Source: Solirubrobacterales bacterium (GTDB lineage: Bacteria; Actinomycetota; Thermoleophilia; Solirubrobacterales; Solirubrobacteraceae). Taken from it: 5,426 nt of DNA. Position 1 is the stretch's first letter. Each line of letters starts with the position of its first letter. The stretch covers positions 1 through 5,426 of the forward strand of contig JAFMRN010000177.1 in the NCBI GenBank assembly GCA_017354065.1, read 5' to 3'. Both the position numbers and the translations under genes were made by a program. The notes below the pieces were generated by a model. The model searched no databases, was not told the origin of the DNA, and worked only from the letters and a program-made list of their open reading frames with translations. Below are positions 4,943-5,426 of this stretch, in pieces.

Positions 4943-5190
4943 CGGTGCTCCAGACAGTCATGCTCGTGCTGGTGATCTTGTCGGGCACCGCGGTGGCCCT
5001 GATCTCAGAACCGCTGCATCAGGTGCTCGTGCTGGCGATCTACGGCTTCGCGCTGACTCTGTTGTTCTTCTGCCTGCAGGCTCCCGATGTGGCGCTCTCA
5101 GAGCTGGTCGTGTCCGGGGTTGGGTTGCCGCTGATCATCCTGGCGACCCTGCGCAAGCTGGCCGAGCGCCGGGACCGGGAGGACGCGTGA
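4939..5190 (+). CDS. DUF4040/MbhD-like subunit (MrpA C-terminal segment as a separate gene)
   Basis: 83 residues with three membrane helices (~5-22, ~28-46, ~52-71) and a charged end (KLAERRDREDA). The motif FFCLQAPDVALSELVVSGVG is the hallmark of the DUF4040/MbhD family: APDVAL followed by an acidic residue (E55) within a helix. In classical Mrp antiporters this segment lies in the C-terminal part of the large MrpA protein; in the archaeal Mbh complex and related systems it is a free-standing subunit, as here. It is a membrane component of a cation/proton translocating unit. Start is TTG, overlapping the previous stop; the gene ends in a GTGA overlap with the next gene. Such proteins are sometimes annotated as MnhB, so names vary. 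Confidence 0.82.
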   Translation: MTVLQTVMLVLVILSGTAVALISEPLHQVLVLAIYGFALTLLFFCLQAPDVALSELVVSGVGLPLIILATLRKLAERRDREDA

Positions 5191-5426
5191 GTACGCGTGC
5201 ACGGCTGCTCGTCTTCGAGCTCGGCGGCGTCGCGCTGGCGGCGGTGCTCGCCCTCGGTCTCGGCGGGCTGCCGGCCTTTGGGCACTATCACGGCGTTTAC
5301 GGGCGGCGCGTGGCCCAGATCGAGCTCGGCGCGCGCCACGCTACCGATTACGTGACGGCGCTGAACTTCGATCTGCGCGCCTTTGACACGCTCGGTGAGG
5401 AGTTCATCCTGTTTGGCTCCGTCACC
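5187..5426 (+). CDS. MbhE/MnhB-like antiporter subunit, 3' end beyond the window
   Basis: Eighty codons are present, from GTG at 5187 with GGGAGG 4 nt upstream, and the frame is still open at the right edge. An N-terminal membrane helix (~8-30, very rich in Leu/Ala/Gly) is followed by a probably extracytoplasmic loop (FGHYHGVYGRRVAQIELGAR), then TDYVTALNFDLRAFDTLGEE and FILFGSVT. The NFDLRAFDTLGEE pattern is the mark of the MbhE segment (equivalent to the extreme C-terminus of MrpA, usually VDFRGfDTlGE) and leads into a second helix. In many bacteria this segment is fused to MnhB; whether that holds here cannot be seen. Its start overlaps the preceding stop (GTGA), placing it in the same operon. 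Confidence 0.8.
   Translation, partial: MSTRARLLVFELGGVALAAVLALGLGGLPAFGHYHGVYGRRVAQIELGARHATDYVTALNFDLRAFDTLGEEFILFGSVT

Overview
The window is about 5.4 kb of GC-rich, tightly packed bacterial DNA with strong G/C preference at third codon positions. It holds an F420-family oxidoreductase, a SpoIIE-type phosphatase next to an RsbW-like ATPase, and an Mrp/Mbh-type cation antiporter cluster. This combination points to a high-GC actinobacterium. I lean towards the Thermoleophilia (Solirubrobacterales-like) because I recall similar two-part ATP-binding proteins from that group, but this is inference and not proof.

Left part (1-1736): a GAF + PP2C/SpoIIE phosphatase, cut at its 5' end by the window edge, converges with a minus-strand GHKL ATP-binding protein of the RsbW (anti-sigma kinase) type. 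The two stop codons are 2 nt apart and lie within one 12-bp palindrome. Phosphatase and kinase are the two opposing arms of a partner-switching module controlling an alternative sigma factor. No STAS anti-anti-sigma factor or sigma gene is visible in the window.

Middle (1737-2939): a 140-nt divergent intergenic region leads rightwards into a small, highly charged protein with a C-terminal Rho_N/SAP-like motif, then a divergent Fe/Mn superoxide dismutase. Upstream of each there is a sequence resembling a SigB/SigF-type general-stress promoter. Both sites share the 9-mer CGGGTAGCC, placed 34 and 37 nt before the respective start codons.

Right part (2950-5426): an F420-dependent LLM-class oxidoreductase begins 10 nt after the superoxide dismutase stop. 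Its 3' end overlaps the first gene of a cation/proton antiporter operon: mnhE, mnhF, mnhG, a DUF4040/MbhD gene and an MbhE/MnhB-like gene that runs off the window. Junctions are abutting or 4-nt stop/start overlaps, so the run from about 1877 to the right edge looks like one transcription unit, possibly with internal promoters. The order E-F-G-D-E(B) is that of the archaeal Mbh membrane module and not of the classical mrpABCDEFG operon.

Together the genes suggest a stress-response neighbourhood: a sigma-factor control switch beside an oxidative-stress and ion-homeostasis operon carrying candidate general-stress promoters. The regulatory link is inference from promoter-like sequences and proximity.
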